A DNA stretch of 61,392 nucleotides from Tardiphaga sp. (lineage in GTDB: Bacteria > Pseudomonadota > Alphaproteobacteria > Rhizobiales > Xanthobacteraceae). The DNA lies in contig JASBVG010000008.1 in NCBI GenBank assembly GCA_030147505.1, positions 1 to 61,392 on the forward strand, given 5' to 3'. The notes beneath the pieces are model-generated. The model did no database searches. It was not told the DNA's origin and saw only the letters and a list, made by a program, of their open reading frames with translations. Within the stretch, counting starts at the first letter, position 1; each line of letters starts with the position of its first letter. Positions 45,790 through 54,502 of the stretch are shown here, piece after piece. A program made the translations under genes and the position numbers.

Positions 45790-46254
45790 ATGGCGATGCT
45801 GTGGGACGTGAATAACTTCCAGCGACCGGGCGCATCGAGCAATGTGGCCGTCGGGCGCGAGTTCGAGGAAGCCGCGTTGCTGTTCTTCCACTCCGAAGGG
45901 GTCATGCTGGCGCCGAATTATTCGCTGCCGGTCGGTCACCGGTCGTTCAGGAAAAAGCGCTTCGACCTCGGCAGCGCCAGCCCGCGCATTATCGTGGAGT
46001 GCAAGTCCTACACATGGACGGTGTCGGGCAACGTGCCTTGCGCCAAGATCCGCGGGCTGAACGAGGCGATCCTGCAGTTCAGCGCGGCGCCGCGCGACTA
46101 TCGCAAGATCCTGTTCGCGCTGCGTGACCTGCATCCGCAATCACGTGTCAGCCTGATCTCGCATTACATCAAATGTCACGGTCATCTCGTCGGCCCGGGC
46201 GTCGAGATCTGGGAATTCGACGCCGACGCCCGGCAGGGCGCGCGGGTGTTCTGA
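45790..46254 (+). CDS. Predicted PD-(D/E)XK-superfamily nuclease, function unknown
   Basis: 154 residues. The order of key residues is that of the restriction-endonuclease fold: Glu26/Glu27 in an N-terminal helix (GREFEEAALLFF), Asp59 (KKRFDLGS), then IIVECKSY with Glu70-x-Lys72, followed by a helix NEAILQFSAAP and strand KILFAL. No DNA-recognition or helicase domain is attached. Earlier in-frame TTG 45778 and GTG 45787 are alternative starts; no strong ribosome site. Head-to-head with dprA; its stop abuts the plsY stop without a gap. DNA target and role unknown. Confidence 0.72.
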   Translation: MAMLWDVNNFQRPGASSNVAVGREFEEAALLFFHSEGVMLAPNYSLPVGHRSFRKKRFDLGSASPRIIVECKSYTWTVSGNVPCAKIRGLNEAILQFSAAPRDYRKILFALRDLHPQSRVSLISHYIKCHGHLVGPGVEIWEFDADARQGARVF

Positions 46255-46845
46255 CTACTTCTGCCCGATCTTACCTTCGGTGCCGTTCAGCAGCCGCTTG
46301 ATGTTTTCGCGATGCATGAACCAGAGCAGGATGGTCAGTGCCGTGGCGAGCAGGCCGAGCGGTGCGGATTTGGTGACCCACCACAGGAAGATCGGCGTGA
46401 TCGCGCTGGCGGTCAGCGCCGCGAAGGACGAGTAGCGCGAGCTGAAGGCGGCGGCGAGCCAGGCGAGGCAGAAGATCAGCGCGGCCGGCCAGTACAGGCC
46501 GAGCATCACGCCGATATAGGTCGCGACGCCCTTGCCGCCCTTGAAGCCCAGCCAGACCGGGAAGAGGTGACCGAGAAAGGCCGCGCCCGCGGCGATCATC
46601 GCCGGCACGGGGCCGCCGAGGATGCCCATGACCACCACCGGGATGGTGCCCTTGAGCGCATCGCAGACCAGCGTGGCGGCGGCGAGACCCTTGCGGCCGG
46701 TGCGCAGCACATTGGTGGCGCCGATGTTGCCGGAGCCGATGCTGCGGATGTCCTGGGTGCCGGCCATCTTGGTGATCAGCAGGCCGAACGGGATCGAGCC
46801 GAGCAGATATCCGAAAGCGGCGGCGAGGATATAGAGCGGGTTCAT
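46255..46845 (-). CDS. plsY: Acyl-phosphate:glycerol-3-phosphate acyltransferase
   Basis: Inner-membrane enzyme making lysophosphatidate from acyl-phosphate, the first step of phospholipid synthesis. 196 residues with five hydrophobic helices and the three cytoplasmic motifs: GSIPFG (16-21), [15 protein letters not shown] (35-49) and [15 protein letters not shown] (about 95-109). It lies 9 bp after pyrC in the same direction. The frame matches the family from its first Met. Confidence 0.97.
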   Translation of the reverse strand: MNPLYILAAAFGYLLGSIPFGLLITKMAGTQDIRSIGSGNIGATNVLRTGRKGLAAATLVCDALKGTIPVVVMGILGGPVPAMIAAGAAFLGHLFPVWLGFKGGKGVATYIGVMLGLYWPAALIFCLAWLAAAFSSRYSSFAALTASAITPIFLWWVTKSAPLGLLATALTILLWFMHRENIKRLLNGTEGKIGQK

Positions 46846-46854
46846 GGCGGGCCT

Positions 46855-48156
46855 TTAGACGTGCTCATACACGGTGCGCCCGCCCACGATAGTCCGGACC
46901 ACGCGGCCGGTGAAGCGCGCTTCGTCGAATGGCGTGTTCTTGCATTGGGACTTGAGATCGGCGGGATCGAGCACCCACGGCACATCCGTGTCGATGACGA
47001 TGACATCGGCCACCGCGCCGGCGCGCAGTGTGCCGCCGGGCAGGCCGAGCAGTTCGGCCGGGCTGGTGGACATCGCGCGGACGAGTTGCGTCAGGCTGAG
47101 TTCGCCGTTGTGGAGCAGCCGCAGGCCGGCGGACAGCATAGTCTCGAGGCCGATGGCGCCGGGCTCGGCTTCGGCGAAGGGCAGGCGCTTGGTCTCGACA
47201 TCCTGCGGATTATGGTCGGACATGATGACGTCGATCAGGCCGGCGGCGACGGCATCCACCAGCGCACGGCGATCCTCTTCGGTGCGCAGCGGCGGCGACA
47301 ATTTGAGATAGGAGCGATACGGCCCGATATCGTTCTCGTTCAGCGTCAGGTGGTTGATCGAGGCCGACGCCGAGACGCGCAGCCCCGCATCGCGGGCGCG
47401 CTTCAGGATGTCGATGGATTCCGCGCAAGTGACGGAGGCCGCATGATAACGCCCGCCGGTGAGCGCCACGAGACGCATGTCCCGTTCCAGCATCATGGCT
47501 TCTGCAGCGGTCGGAATGCCGGTCAGGCCGAGGCGCGAGGCGCGCTCGCCTTCATTCATCACGCCTTCGCCGACCAGCGCGGGGTCCTCGGTGTAATGGA
47601 CGATCAGCGCATCGAAGTCGCGCGCGTAAGTCAGCGCACGGCGCATCACCTGCGCATTGGTGACGCTCTTGTGGCCATCGGTGAAGGCGACGGCTCCGGC
47701 CGCACGGAGCAGGCCGAATTCGGTCATCTCGCGGCCCTCGAGCCCCTTGGTCAGCGCCGCCATCGGATGGATGTTGACGATGGCGGTATCGCGCGCGCGG
47801 CGCAGCACGAAGTCCACGGTGGCGGAATTGTCGATCGCCGGCGACGTATCCGGCTGGCAGATGATGGTGGTGATGCCGCCCGCCGCCGCCGCATGGCTGG
47901 CCGAGGCAAAGCTCTCGCGGTGGCTGGCGCCGGGCTCGCCGACGAAAGCGCGCATGTCGATCAGGCCGGGCGCGACCACCTTGCCGGCGCAATTGATGAT
48001 GTCGGTGCCTTCCGGCACGCCGGCGGTGCCGATGCCGCGTTTGGCATCGCGGATCACGCCATCGACGATGAGCACATCGCCGACCGTGTCGAGATGTTGC
48101 GACGGATCGATCAGGCGCGCATTGGCGAGCAGGAGAGGGCGGCGGTTGGTCAGCAT
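46855..48156 (-). CDS. pyrC: Dihydroorotase-like protein, probably non-catalytic (PyrX-type)
   Basis: 433 residues of the class I dihydroorotase family. The metal-binding DxHxH after PGLID is replaced by D67-M-R69-A-F71, and the second late His (HVST in active forms) is Ser241 (YHAASVT). His187 (VHYTED) and Asp314 (SDHNP) remain. Losing two or three zinc ligands makes activity unlikely; in Pseudomonas a similar inactive PyrC' forms the scaffold that aspartate transcarbamoylase needs, and pyrB is next door here. An active dihydroorotase should exist elsewhere in the genome. Lies 114 bp after pyrB. Confidence 0.88.
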   Translation of the reverse strand: MLTNRRPLLLANARLIDPSQHLDTVGDVLIVDGVIRDAKRGIGTAGVPEGTDIINCAGKVVAPGLIDMRAFVGEPGASHRESFASASHAAAAGGITTIICQPDTSPAIDNSATVDFVLRRARDTAIVNIHPMAALTKGLEGREMTEFGLLRAAGAVAFTDGHKSVTNAQVMRRALTYARDFDALIVHYTEDPALVGEGVMNEGERASRLGLTGIPTAAEAMMLERDMRLVALTGGRYHAASVTCAESIDILKRARDAGLRVSASASINHLTLNENDIGPYRSYLKLSPPLRTEEDRRALVDAVAAGLIDVIMSDHNPQDVETKRLPFAEAEPGAIGLETMLSAGLRLLHNGELSLTQLVRAMSTSPAELLGLPGGTLRAGAVADVIVIDTDVPWVLDPADLKSQCKNTPFDEARFTGRVVRTIVGGRTVYEHV

Positions 48157-48270
48157 GAAATCATCGCCGTTTGGTTATGAGAGATCTGAAAATTGCGGTC
48201 CAGAACGAGAAGAATATCGTTCTTCGCTGCAGCAGTCCGATCAGGAGCGACAGCAGCGTATCCATGGCCG

Positions 48271-49224
48271 TCACGCATTCGGCAGGTTGCGCGCCAGCGC
48301 TTCCAGCACCGCCATGCGCACGGCGACACCCATTTCCACCTGTTCGCGGATCAGCGACTGTGCGCCGTCGGCCACCAGACTGTCGATCTCCACGCCGCGA
48401 TTCATCGGGCCGGGATGCATCACGAGGGCATCCGGCTTGGCGTAGGACAGCTTCTTCTGGTCGAGGCCGAAATACTGGAAGTATTCGCCGGACGACGGCA
48501 CGAAGGAGCCGTTCATGCGCTCGCGCTGCAGGCGCAGCATCATGACGATATCCGCGCCGTTCAGCCCCTCGCGCATGTCGCGCGCGACGTCCACGCCCAT
48601 GCGCTCGATGCCCGGCGGCAGCAGCGTGGAGGGGCCGACCACGCGGACGCGTGCACCCATGGTGTTCAGCAGGATGATGTTGGAGCGCGCGACGCGCGAA
48701 TGCAGCACGTCGCCGCAGATCGCGATCACGAGACCTTCTAGGTGGCCCTTGTTGCGGCGGATGGTGAGCGCGTCGAGCAGCGCTTGCGTGGGATGCTCAT
48801 GCGCGCCGTCGCCGGCATTGATCACGGAGCCATCGACTTTTCGCGCCAAAAGCTCCACCGCGCCGGAGGCGTGATGGCGCATCACCAGAATATCCGGATG
48901 CATCGCGTTCAGCGTCATCGCGGTGTCGATCAGCGTCTCGCCCTTCTTGATGGATGAGGAGGCCACCGACATGTTCATGACATCGGCGCCGAGTCGCTTG
49001 CCGGCGAGTTCGAAGGACGACTGCGTACGGGTCGAATTCTCGAAGAACAGATTGACCTGCGTCCGGCCGCGCAAAGAAGTGCGCTTTTTGTCGACTTGCC
49101 GGTTCAGCTCGACATATTCCTCGGACAGGTCGAGGAGGCCGGTGATCTCGGCGGCGGTCAGGCCTTCGATCCCCAGCAGATGCCGGTGCGCGAAGACGAA
49201 ACTGGATTTGGGGGCGCTGGTCAT
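48271..49224 (-). CDS. pyrB: Aspartate carbamoyltransferase, catalytic chain
   Basis: Second step of pyrimidine synthesis: carbamoyl phosphate plus aspartate to carbamoyl-aspartate. 317 residues: carbamoyl-phosphate loop [13 protein letters not shown] (about 58-70), the catalytic [11 protein letters not shown] and [10 protein letters not shown] (about 142-151), [12 protein letters not shown] and the late [14 protein letters not shown] at 49224 gives the family N-terminus; 33 earlier codons in frame are Arg/His/Pro-rich and not conserved. First gene of a leftward pyrB-pyrC-plsY group. No pyrI regulatory subunit is present. Confidence 0.97.
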   Translation of the reverse strand: MTSAPKSSFVFAHRHLLGIEGLTAAEITGLLDLSEEYVELNRQVDKKRTSLRGRTQVNLFFENSTRTQSSFELAGKRLGADVMNMSVASSSIKKGETLIDTAMTLNAMHPDILVMRHHASGAVELLARKVDGSVINAGDGAHEHPTQALLDALTIRRNKGHLEGLVIAICGDVLHSRVARSNIILLNTMGARVRVVGPSTLLPPGIERMGVDVARDMREGLNGADIVMMLRLQRERMNGSFVPSSGEYFQYFGLDQKKLSYAKPDALVMHPGPMNRGVEIDSLVADGAQSLIREQVEMGVAVRMAVLEALARNLPNA

Positions 49225-49345
49225 TAAAGCCAAAGCTATAGGCAGAGTTGCCCGGCGGGGCAAGCGTCGATGCATGGGTTCCCGGTTATCCCCCGGTGCG
49301 TGGGTGTCATGGTGGAATTGCAATAATTCCGGAGTGTTTTCACTC

Positions 49346-49456
49346 CGTCATGCCCGGGCAGAGCGCGAAGCGCGGCTTCGCTGGATGACCCGGGCATCCA
49401 TCTTGGCCCGGAGTTGGGAAGAAGTTGGATGGCCGGATCAGGTCCGGCCATGACGG
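49346..49456. repeat. Palindromic intergenic repeat, family E (copy 3)
   Basis: About 110 bp, ends gtcatgcccggg / ggccatgacg, with inner pairs gatgacccgggcatcc and ggccggatcaggtccggcc; carries an extra gcgcgaagcgcggcttcgc insert compared with 26881-26964. Lies between the divergent pyrB and dipeptidase genes. Confidence 0.8.
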
Positions 49457-49489
49457 GTGGAGAGCAGGTTGCGTAACGAGGGGTGGTGG

Positions 49490-50248
49490 ATGACGACAAT
49501 GTGGCGAATGTCTCTGTGGCTCTGCTGCTGCGTCGTGCTGCTGCCGGCGGTCAGCGCTTCCGCGCAGGAACTACCCGATGATTTCGTCTTTCTCCGCGAC
49601 ATCGACCCCGGCATTCGGCAGGACATCCGCTATGCTGGCGTGAACAATTTCGTCGGTCGCAGGCTCTCCGGTTATGACGCTGCCGAATGCATCGTGAAAC
49701 GTCGGGTGGGACAGGCGCTCGCAAAAGTGCAGCGGGAGTTGAAGGCGCAAGACCTGTCGCTGAAGATGCTGGACTGTTATCGCCCGGCGCGTGCCTCGCG
49801 CGACATGGTGGCTTGGGCGCAGGATGGCTATGAGACGCCCGCGCAGAAGCGCTACAATCCGTCCTTCAACAAGGCCGATCTGTTTCGTCTCGGCTATATC
49901 GCCGAGCGCTCCGGCCACTCCACCGGCGCGGCCGTCGATGTCACTTTGGTCGATCTGCGCGCGGGCGCATCTTCAGTATTCGATCCTGGCAAGGCCTATG
50001 GCAACTGCATCGCTCCCGAAGCGCAGCGCGCGCCGGAAGCGAGCGTCGATATGGGGACGGGTTACGATTGCTCCGATGCCAAGGCGTGGACGGCCTCACG
50101 CGCCATCAACGCATCGCAGCGCCGCTGGCGCGACATTCTCGTGACCTCCATGCGCAAGCAGGGATTTGTGAATTACGCCAAGGAGTGGTGGCACTTCTCG
50201 ATGCCGGGCGTCGGCACCAGGGCTTATGATTTTCCGATCAGGCGGTGA
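49490..50248 (+). CDS. D-alanyl-D-alanine dipeptidase (VanX/DdpX-type, M15D)
   Basis: Zinc peptidase splitting D-Ala-D-Ala. 252 residues with a signal peptide (1-26, ending SASA), so periplasmic, unlike cytoplasmic VanX. Metal site: SGHSTGAAVD (His133, Asp140) and EWWHF (Glu222 as base, His225); DCYRPAR supplies the Arg that steadies the transition state. The spacing equals VanX His116/Asp123/Glu181/His184. ATG 49490 has GAGGGG upstream. Role probably recycling D-Ala released from peptidoglycan rather than glycopeptide resistance, as vanHA genes are absent. Confidence 0.92.
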   Translation: MTTMWRMSLWLCCCVVLLPAVSASAQELPDDFVFLRDIDPGIRQDIRYAGVNNFVGRRLSGYDAAECIVKRRVGQALAKVQRELKAQDLSLKMLDCYRPARASRDMVAWAQDGYETPAQKRYNPSFNKADLFRLGYIAERSGHSTGAAVDVTLVDLRAGASSVFDPGKAYGNCIAPEAQRAPEASVDMGTGYDCSDAKAWTASRAINASQRRWRDILVTSMRKQGFVNYAKEWWHFSMPGVGTRAYDFPIRR

Positions 50249-50257
50249 GAACTCAGC

Positions 50258-50367
50258 GCCGTAGGATGAGTAGAGCGCAGCGAAACCCATTGATCCATCG
50301 ATGCGGCAAGCTCCGCCGATGGGTTTCGCTCCGGCGCTCCGCACCTGCGCTCTACCCATCCTACGGC
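50258..50367. repeat. Palindromic intergenic repeat, family F
   Basis: 110 bp; outer arms gccgtaggatgagtagagcg and cgctctacccatcctacggc, inner arms agcgaaacccat / atgggtttcgct. Familiar as a dispersed element of the Bradyrhizobium group (recollection). One copy in this window. Confidence 0.82.
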
Positions 50368-50441
50368 TCTCCGCGCCTCGCAATGAAGCGCTTTCCAGCG
50401 TAAAATGATTCGCAACGCGCTCTTTCTGCCGGAACATCCCG

Positions 50442-52088
50442 ATGACCTCTCCCACCTCTGCAAAACATGCGGTGCTCAACCAGTCGCCGCCCTTCGAGGA
50501 CGTCAATCTGTTCGAGCTTGATCGGCCGCTGGTCGATGCGCTGGCCTTCAACGACGCCTCCGGTGCCTTCATCGAACATTCCGGTTTCGGCAAGCTGTGG
50601 GGCTCAGCGGAGATGGCGCAGCGCGCGCGGCTCGCCAACGAGAACACGCCGAAGCTGCGCACCTTCGATCCGCGGGGCAATCGCCGCGACGAGGTCGAGT
50701 TTCATCCGGCGTATCATGAACTCATGACGGCGAGTGTCGCCGCCGGTATTCACAACTCGACCTGGACCGCGGATGGCAAGCCGAAGGGCCGTGCATCCGA
50801 GACCATTCGGGCGGCGAAGTTCTACATGGCCGCTCAGGTCGAGACCGGCCATCTCTGTCCGATCACGATGACGCGTGCAGCCGTCGGCGCGTTGGCATCG
50901 CAGCCGGATGTGCTGGCGCAGGCGATGCCGATGATCGGCAGCGACACCTACGATCCGAGCTTCAGGCCGTGGTTCGAGAAATCAGGCATGACGCTTGGCA
51001 TGGGCATGACCGAACGTCAGGGCGGTACCGACGTGCGCGCCAACATGACTTTCGCGAAGCGCGACGGCGATGCGTTCCAGATCACCGGCCACAAATGGTT
51101 CATGTCGGCGCCGATGTGCGATGCCTTCCTTGTGCTCGCTCAGGAAGAGAGTGGGCTGAGCTGTTTTTTCATGCCGCGCTTCCGCCCGGACGGCTCGCTC
51201 AACGCGCTGAATTTCCAGCGTCTCAAGGACAAGCTCGGCAATCGCTCCAATGCCTCGTCGGAAGTCGAGTTCAACGAGGCCTATGCGTTGTGCGTTGGCG
51301 AAGAGGGCAAGGGCATCCGCACCATCATCCAGATGGTGCAACTGACGCGGCAGGACTGCGCCATCGCATCTGCCGGCCTGATGCGCTCGGGCCTCGTCCA
51401 TGCGCTCCATCACACCCGCCATCGCAGTGTATTCCAGAAGCATCTCGCCGATCAGCCGATGATGCAGAGTGTGCTCGCCGACATGGCGCTGCATGTGGAA
51501 GCGACCACGGCGCTGGTGATGCGGCTGTGCCGCGCTTTCGATCAGGCGCCGGAGGATCCGACGGAGGCTGCTTACATGCGCTTCCTGACGCCGGTGGTGA
51601 AATACTGGGTTTGCAAATCCGCGCCCGGTTTCCTCTATGAGGCGATGGAGTGCCTCGGCGGCAATGGCTATGTCGAGGAAGGGATTCTCGCGCGGCATTA
51701 TCGCGAGGCGCCGGTCAATGCGATCTGGGAGGGCTCCGGCAATGTCATGTGCCTCGATGTCCTCCGCGCGCTGTCGCGCGAAGGCGATGCCGCCACGGGC
51801 GTGCTGCAGGATCTGATGCAGGACACCTACGGACTGCCCGGCGCATCGGATGTGGCCTCCTTCGTGATCCGCTGTCTGCTGCGCCCGGACAGCGAGCGCG
51901 TCGCCCGTCAGGCGGTCGAGTCCCTGGCCATGCTGGCGGCGACCGCGGCGCTCAACATGATTCATCCGCCCCATGCCGAATTGTTTGCCCGCACGCGCCT
52001 CGATGGCCCGCGCAGCATGCTCTATGGCGCGGCCGAATTCACTGAAGCGCAGGCCCGCGGTCTGCTCGAAAGGGCGCTGCCGCTGTGA
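50442..52088 (+). CDS. aidB: Acyl-CoA dehydrogenase family protein, AidB-like
   Basis: 548 residues, the long ACAD branch typified by E. coli AidB (541 residues), a flavoprotein of the adaptive response that binds DNA and is thought to protect against alkylation. Visible: LGMGMTERQGGTDVRANMT (about 186-204, FAD/substrate loop), GHKWFMSAPMCDAFLVLAQ, and LGGNGYVEEGILARHYREAP with NAIWEGSGNVMCLDVLR at the C-terminal side, all AidB-type. Start at ATG 50442 has only a weak ribosome site. Its stop overlaps the start of the CPBP gene (GTGA). Confidence 0.92.
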   Translation: MTSPTSAKHAVLNQSPPFEDVNLFELDRPLVDALAFNDASGAFIEHSGFGKLWGSAEMAQRARLANENTPKLRTFDPRGNRRDEVEFHPAYHELMTASVAAGIHNSTWTADGKPKGRASETIRAAKFYMAAQVETGHLCPITMTRAAVGALASQPDVLAQAMPMIGSDTYDPSFRPWFEKSGMTLGMGMTERQGGTDVRANMTFAKRDGDAFQITGHKWFMSAPMCDAFLVLAQEESGLSCFFMPRFRPDGSLNALNFQRLKDKLGNRSNASSEVEFNEAYALCVGEEGKGIRTIIQMVQLTRQDCAIASAGLMRSGLVHALHHTRHRSVFQKHLADQPMMQSVLADMALHVEATTALVMRLCRAFDQAPEDPTEAAYMRFLTPVVKYWVCKSAPGFLYEAMECLGGNGYVEEGILARHYREAPVNAIWEGSGNVMCLDVLRALSREGDAATGVLQDLMQDTYGLPGASDVASFVIRCLLRPDSERVARQAVESLAMLAATAALNMIHPPHAELFARTRLDGPRSMLYGAAEFTEAQARGLLERALPL

Positions 52089-52879
52089 GCGCCATCGACA
52101 CGCCCGCAGTGCCGGCACCGACCGACCTGCCGCCGGCTACCAGGCCGCCTCGGGTCTGGAAATTCTGGGGGACGACGCTTTGGGGCGTGCTGGCCTTCGC
52201 GGCCATGTCCATCGGTCAGCTCACGGTCGTCGCCTTCGAGGTGATCCGCAGCGGTGAGCCGATCGATCTCGGCCTGATCGTCAAGGCGGTCAGCAGCGGC
52301 ACGACCGTGGCGCTCTCCGTCATCATGGGGCTGCCTGCGGTGTGTCTCGCCTTGTGGCTGGCGATCCGCATCGCGCGAAACTCCTTCACCGACTACCTCG
52401 GGCTGCGCGGCACCTCGTGGAAGAATGTGCTGCTCGGCACCGTCGCGCTCGTCGTCCTCGTCGGCGCGTGGGAGGTGCTGGCGAAACTCACCGGTCACAA
52501 ATCCGCGCCGGGCTTCATGCTCGATGTGGTCAAGTCGGCGCAGGACGATGGCACGCTCTGGCTGCTGGTCATTGCGCTCACCGCGGGCGCGGCGATCACC
52601 GAGGAGATTCTGGCGCGCGGCTTTCTGTATCGCGGCTGGTCGGAATCGTTTCTGCGGCCGGTCGGCGCGATCGTCGCGTCATCGCTGGTGTGGACCGCGA
52701 TGCATGCGCAATATTACGATCCGTTCCTGTTCACCCAGGTTTTCAGCATGGGCCTGCTGTTCGGCTATCTGCGCCATCGCAGCGGCTCGACCTGGCTGAC
52801 GATCTGGCTTCACGCCCTGAACAATTTTGCAGCGACGGTGCAGACGCTGCTGATCATGAAGGGTGTTATTTCCCTGTGA
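52085..52879 (+). CDS. CPBP-family intramembrane glutamic protease
   Basis: 264 residues, about six to eight membrane helices. CPBP/Abi motifs: EEILARGFLYRGW (Glu173-Glu174), His207 in LVWTAMHAQY and WLHALNNF (His243, Asn247). Related to eukaryotic Rce1 and bacterial bacteriocin-immunity proteases. Starts with GTG 52085 inside the aidB stop, so translation is coupled to aidB. Its last 14 bases overlap the convergent transporter gene. Substrate unknown; linkage with aidB is unexplained. Confidence 0.9.
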   Translation: MSAIDTPAVPAPTDLPPATRPPRVWKFWGTTLWGVLAFAAMSIGQLTVVAFEVIRSGEPIDLGLIVKAVSSGTTVALSVIMGLPAVCLALWLAIRIARNSFTDYLGLRGTSWKNVLLGTVALVVLVGAWEVLAKLTGHKSAPGFMLDVVKSAQDDGTLWLLVIALTAGAAITEEILARGFLYRGWSESFLRPVGAIVASSLVWTAMHAQYYDPFLFTQVFSMGLLFGYLRHRSGSTWLTIWLHALNNFAATVQTLLIMKGVISL

Positions 52880-53807
52880 TACCTTCCGCGAATGCGATGA
52901 AGACCGGCATCGTCAGCACGGCGAGGGCGGTCTGGATCGTCAGCACCTGCGCCAGCATTGGCGCATCGCCGCCCATCTGGCGCGCCAGCACATAGCCATT
53001 CGACGCCGACGGCACCGCTGCGCAGCAGGCGACCACGGCGAGATTGGTGCCGGTGAGGCCAAACGTGACGCCAAGGCCGATCGCGATCAGTGGCATGACG
53101 GCCAGTTTCAGAACCACGGTGATGATCGCAGCCGCGCCCGGCTTGTGCAGACCTTCGAGCTGCAGCCCGGCGCCGACCACCAGCAGGCCCATGGCGAGCG
53201 AGCAGCGCCCGAGTGCATCGAGGAATTCATGCGCGGGGCGCGGCATCGGCAGGCCCGTGACATTGATGGCGAGGCCGATCACGCAGGCCCAGATCAGCGG
53301 ATTCTTGGCGATGGTCTTGAGCAGCGCCGGCCAGGCGAGCTTTTGCGGCGAGGCGTAATGCGCGAGCACCCAGACGGAGAGGACGTTGAGCAGCGGGATC
53401 ATGGCCACCATGGCCACCGAGGCCAGCGTGATGCCTAGCTGGTCCCACAGATTGCCGGCGACCGAGAGCGCCACAAAGGTCTGCCAGCGCGTCGCGCCCT
53501 GGAACAGGGAGCTGAATGTCGGACCGCTGAGGCCGATGCCCTTCGCGAGCAGCGGCCGCAGCGCGAGGCATAGCAGCGACATCGCGATCACGGCCAGCAG
53601 GAGCGAGCCGCCGACGCCGAGAATTGGGACCGATTTCAGATTGGCGCGCGCGAGACTGTGTATCAGCAGCGCGGGAAACAGCACGTAGTAGACGAGGTTC
53701 TCGACCCCGATCCACATGGCGTCCTGTTTCATGATCGAACGGCGCAGGCCGAAGCCGAGCACGATCAGCAGGAACACCGGCACGAGGGCCGCAAACACGG
53801 TCAGCAT
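52866..53807 (-). CDS. AEC-family (auxin efflux carrier-like) transporter
   Basis: 313 residues with about ten hydrophobic helices in two five-helix halves. N-terminal half: VFAALVPVFLLIVLGFGLRR, ENLVYYVLFPALLIHSL; C-terminal half: AAVPSASNGYVLARQMGGD, the AEC signature with AVPSASNG. Members export malonate, malate or other organic acids. The ATG at 53807 begins two bases after the ruvX stop; the open frame further upstream overlaps ruvX and is not protein-like. Confidence 0.92.
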   Translation of the reverse strand: MLTVFAALVPVFLLIVLGFGLRRSIMKQDAMWIGVENLVYYVLFPALLIHSLARANLKSVPILGVGGSLLLAVIAMSLLCLALRPLLAKGIGLSGPTFSSLFQGATRWQTFVALSVAGNLWDQLGITLASVAMVAMIPLLNVLSVWVLAHYASPQKLAWPALLKTIAKNPLIWACVIGLAINVTGLPMPRPAHEFLDALGRCSLAMGLLVVGAGLQLEGLHKPGAAAIITVVLKLAVMPLIAIGLGVTFGLTGTNLAVVACCAAVPSASNGYVLARQMGGDAPMLAQVLTIQTALAVLTMPVFIAFAEGITGK

Positions 53808-53809
53808 GG

Positions 53810-54301
53810 TCAGCGAATATCCGGCGAACGCGTGAGAGTCGCGAGGCGATCCAGCGCGCCCTGCAAAATGAAGATCGCCGCGTGCTGGTCGATCACCTTG
53901 GCCCGTTTGGCGCGGCTGACGTCGTTGGCGATCAGCTCGCGCTCGACGGCGGCGGTCGAGAGTCGCTCGTCCCACAGTCCGATCGGCATGTCGGTGAGCT
54001 GCGCGAGGTTGCGCGCAAAGGCCCGCGTCGATTGCGCCCGCGGCCCCTCGCTGCCATCCATGTTGATCGGCAGTCCCAACACGATCCCGCAGATATTCCG
54101 CTCCGCGGCGAGGGACAGCAGCCGAGCGGCATCCGCCTTGAATGCCTTGCGCTCGATGGTCTCGACGCCGGTCGCAAGGCGACGATCAGGATCGGACACC
54201 GCAACGCCGATGGTCTTCGTGCCGAGATCGAGGCCGATCAGGCCGCCGCGGGCCGGCAGATGCGCGGCGGCGTCGATGAGGGGGAGGATGGGAGCGGGCA
54301 T
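53810..54301 (-). CDS. ruvX: Putative pre-16S rRNA nuclease / Holliday junction resolvase-like RuvX (YqgF)
   Basis: 163 residues, RNase H-like fold: GLDLGTKTIGVAVSD (Asp25 first catalytic residue), IVLGLPINMDGSEGP (about 73-87), LWDERLSTAAVE (Glu/Asp) and VIDQHAAIFILQ (Asp138). The family removes the last 5' nucleotides of 16S rRNA precursor in E. coli. ATG 54301 gives the usual family size with about 20 extra N-terminal residues. In one transcript with the AEC gene. The gene commonly neighbours gatC in alphaproteobacteria, as here. Confidence 0.95.
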   Translation of the reverse strand: MPAPILPLIDAAAHLPARGGLIGLDLGTKTIGVAVSDPDRRLATGVETIERKAFKADAARLLSLAAERNICGIVLGLPINMDGSEGPRAQSTRAFARNLAQLTDMPIGLWDERLSTAAVERELIANDVSRAKRAKVIDQHAAIFILQGALDRLATLTRSPDIR

Positions 54302-54502
54302 GCGCCGCCAATAGCATGGGTTGCGGTGAGGGCAAATGTCGCCGCGGGATCGCCGGGCTGTGAATGGCCGTTGCTGCAGCGCCGTGCTAAGGCTTGTTCC
54401 GACCCGGCAATGAGGCGCGGGCCCGTCTCGAGCCGGTCCCAAGTTGCCGCAAGGATGCCGCAACATCGGACGGCATTTCCCGCGAAAACAGGTTGTTTTG
54501 CT

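Noticed and set aside
49490..50248. VanX-type vancomycin resistance locus
   Set aside because: No vanH, vanA or vanRS genes, and the product has a signal peptide; housekeeping D-Ala-D-Ala recycling is likelier.
26881..50367. CRISPR array from the repeated palindromes
   Set aside because: The repeats are isolated, imperfect and of different families, with no regular spacers and no cas genes.
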